From contig JASIJX010000408.1 in assembly GCA_030049955.1 (NCBI GenBank), forward strand, positions 1 through 7,270: a DNA stretch of 7,270 nt, written 5' to 3'. Shown here piece after piece: positions 5,917 through 7,270 of this stretch. The number at the start of each line of letters is the position of its first letter. Position 1 is the first letter of the stretch. Origin of the DNA: Acidobacteriaceae bacterium. GTDB lineage: Bacteria > Acidobacteriota > Terriglobia > Terriglobales > Acidobacteriaceae. Both the position numbers and the translations under genes were made by a program. The notes under the pieces were generated by a model, which ran no database searches, was not told the origin of the DNA, and worked only from the letters and a program-made list of their open reading frames with translations.

Positions 5917-7270
5917 TGCCAGCATATCGTTCACGCACCTCCACCCATGGACGGAATATGGCCGGGGCGCGCAGCCTCTGGCGCGCCACCGGAATGCAAG
6001 ACAGTGACTTCGGAAAGCCGATCATTGCTATCGCAAACTCCTTTACGCAGTTCGTGCCCGGGCACGTTCATTTAAAGGACCTGGGACAGCTTGTGGCCGA
6101 GGAGATCGCTCGCGCCAGAGGCGTGGCTAAGGAGTTCAATACGATTGCCATCGACGATGGCATTGCCATGGGCCATACCGGCATGCTGTACAGCTTGCCT
6201 TCGCGCGACCTGATCGCCGACTCGGTCGAATACATGGTGAATGCACATTGCGCCGACGCGCTGATTTGCATTTCGAACTGCGATAAGATCACGCCGGGCA
6301 TGCTGATGGCCGCACTGCGCCTGAATATTCCCACCGTGTTTGTCTCTGGCGGTCCGATGGAGGCTGGCAAAGTGCAGCATGGCGGACAAACGAAATCGGT
6401 TGACCTGGTCGATGCCATGATCGTTGCCGCCGATCCGAATCGCAGCGATGCGGAGGTGGAAGCCTACGAGCGTTCAGCTTGCCCGACCTGCGGCTCCTGT
6501 TCGGGTATGTTTACGGCGAATTCAATGAACTGCCTGATGGAAGCGCTTGGCCTGGCTCTACCTGGCAACGGGACTGTTGTTGCCACGCACGCGGACCGCA
6601 AGCAGCTCTTCCTCAGCGCAGGCAGAACGATTGTGGAGCTTGCCCGCCGCTATTACGAAAAGGACGACGCGTCGGTGCTTCCACGCGAGATTGCGACATT
6701 CGAAGCCTTTGAGAACGCCATGACGCTCGATATTGCCATGGGCGGGTCTACGAACACGGTGCTGCACCTGCTCGCCGCTGCGCAAGAGGCTGAGGTGCCG
6801 TTCACGATGGCTGATATCGATCGTCTGTCGCGGCGAGTGCCGAACCTGTGCAAGGTAGCTCCATCATCGCCCACCGTGCATGTCGAAGATGTGCATCGTG
6901 CCGGCGGCATCTTTGCGATTCTCGCCGAACTGAATCGTGGCGGACTGATTCATCGCAATGTTCACACCGTTCACGCCGCAAGCCTGGGCCCGGCGATTGA
7001 ACAGCTCGACGTTGTGGGTTCTGCCTCGCCCGAGGTAAAGGAGTTTTATCGCGCCGCACCCGGCGGTATCCGCACTGTGGTTCCTTTCAGCCAGAATAGC
7101 CGCTATCCCAATCTCGATGTGAATCGTGAAAGCGGAGCTGTTCGCGATGTTGCCCATGCGTTCAGTGCCGACGGCGGACTGGCGGTGTTGTACGGCAACA
7201 TCGCTGAAGAGGGTTGCATTGTGAAGACGGCGGGTGTGGATGCGGGTCATCTGACGTTTACAGGCCGGGC
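5916..7270 (+). CDS. ilvD: Dihydroxy-acid dehydratase, 3'-truncated
   Basis: IlvD dehydrates 2,3-dihydroxy-isovalerate and 2,3-dihydroxy-3-methylvalerate to the 2-oxo acids that lead to valine, leucine and isoleucine. The frame is open from the ATG at 5916 to the window end: 451 codons of a protein usually near 615. The start [19 protein letters not shown] matches the Escherichia coli type closely, and a TAG lies four codons upstream, so the start is firm. Family motifs are [20 protein letters not shown] (36-55), [19 protein letters not shown] (79-97), [15 protein letters not shown] (119-133), [19 protein letters not shown] (189-207) and [15 protein letters not shown] (272-286). Cys122 and Cys195 are expected Fe-S ligands; Asp81, Asp123 and Lys124 sit where the Mg2+ site and modified lysine lie. 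Gly49 replaces the third Cys of the plant/mycobacterial [2Fe-2S] class, which points to the oxygen-labile [4Fe-4S] class. The C-terminal catalytic Ser region is outside the window. Confidence 0.97.
   Translation, partial: MPAYRSRTSTHGRNMAGARSLWRATGMQDSDFGKPIIAIANSFTQFVPGHVHLKDLGQLVAEEIARARGVAKEFNTIAIDDGIAMGHTGMLYSLPSRDLIADSVEYMVNAHCADALICISNCDKITPGMLMAALRLNIPTVFVSGGPMEAGKVQHGGQTKSVDLVDAMIVAADPNRSDAEVEAYERSACPTCGSCSGMFTANSMNCLMEALGLALPGNGTVVATHADRKQLFLSAGRTIVELARRYYEKDDASVLPREIATFEAFENAMTLDIAMGGSTNTVLHLLAAAQEAEVPFTMADIDRLSRRVPNLCKVAPSSPTVHVEDVHRAGGIFAILAELNRGGLIHRNVHTVHAASLGPAIEQLDVVGSASPEVKEFYRAAPGGIRTVVPFSQNSRYPNLDVNRESGAVRDVAHAFSADGGLAVLYGNIAEEGCIVKTAGVDAGHLTFTGR

Noticed and set aside
6072..7250. 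Several minus-strand frames across the right end
   Set aside because: All lie opposite ilvD, whose plus-strand frame is continuous for 451 codons with intact active-site motifs.

Overview
The window is a piece of GC-rich bacterial chromosome with ordinary housekeeping genes and no sign of phage, transposon or CRISPR sequence. It most likely comes from an Acidobacteriota (Terriglobia-like) genome. That placement is an inference. It rests on the GC-rich codon use, on a secreted protein that starts with a carboxypeptidase-regulatory-like beta domain followed by a Pro/Ala linker containing LPNAPSA (a style common in that phylum), and on the mix of genes. No rRNA or tRNA is present to confirm it.

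Layout from left to right. Bases 1-1245 (+) are the 3' part of a PpiD/SurA-type periplasmic peptidyl-prolyl isomerase, cut by the left edge and followed by a clear intrinsic terminator. Next on the + strand are malQ (4-alpha-glucanotransferase, 1431-3062) and a YihY/BrkB-family inner-membrane protein (3141-3998). These two are 78 bases apart with no terminator seen between them. A nested inverted repeat lies where this unit converges with a minus-strand pair. That pair is, in transcription order, a secreted four-helix membrane protein with a cytochrome b561-like histidine pattern (5569-4640) and a YceI-like periplasmic protein (4643-4089), joined by an ATGA overlap. A 346-base divergent intergenic region follows. 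The window ends in ilvD (dihydroxy-acid dehydratase, from 5916), which runs off the right edge after 451 codons.

How the genes work together. The isomerase, MalQ, YihY and IlvD are unrelated in function: envelope protein folding, maltodextrin/glycogen metabolism, a membrane protein of unclear role, and branched-chain amino acid synthesis. The minus-strand pair is the real functional unit. A b561-like heme protein next to YceI recalls the yceJ-yceI pair of Escherichia coli, but here the membrane part carries an extra N-terminal secreted beta domain and the YceI-like partner has an unusual His/Cys-rich N-terminal half. I consider this the most interesting system in the window.

Other points of interest are two back-to-back perfect inverted repeats inside the malQ coding sequence that may mark an in-frame palindromic insertion, and the lack of a usable Shine-Dalgarno at both malQ and ilvD, where -10-like hexamers sit 6-7 bases before the ATG and could mean leaderless transcripts.
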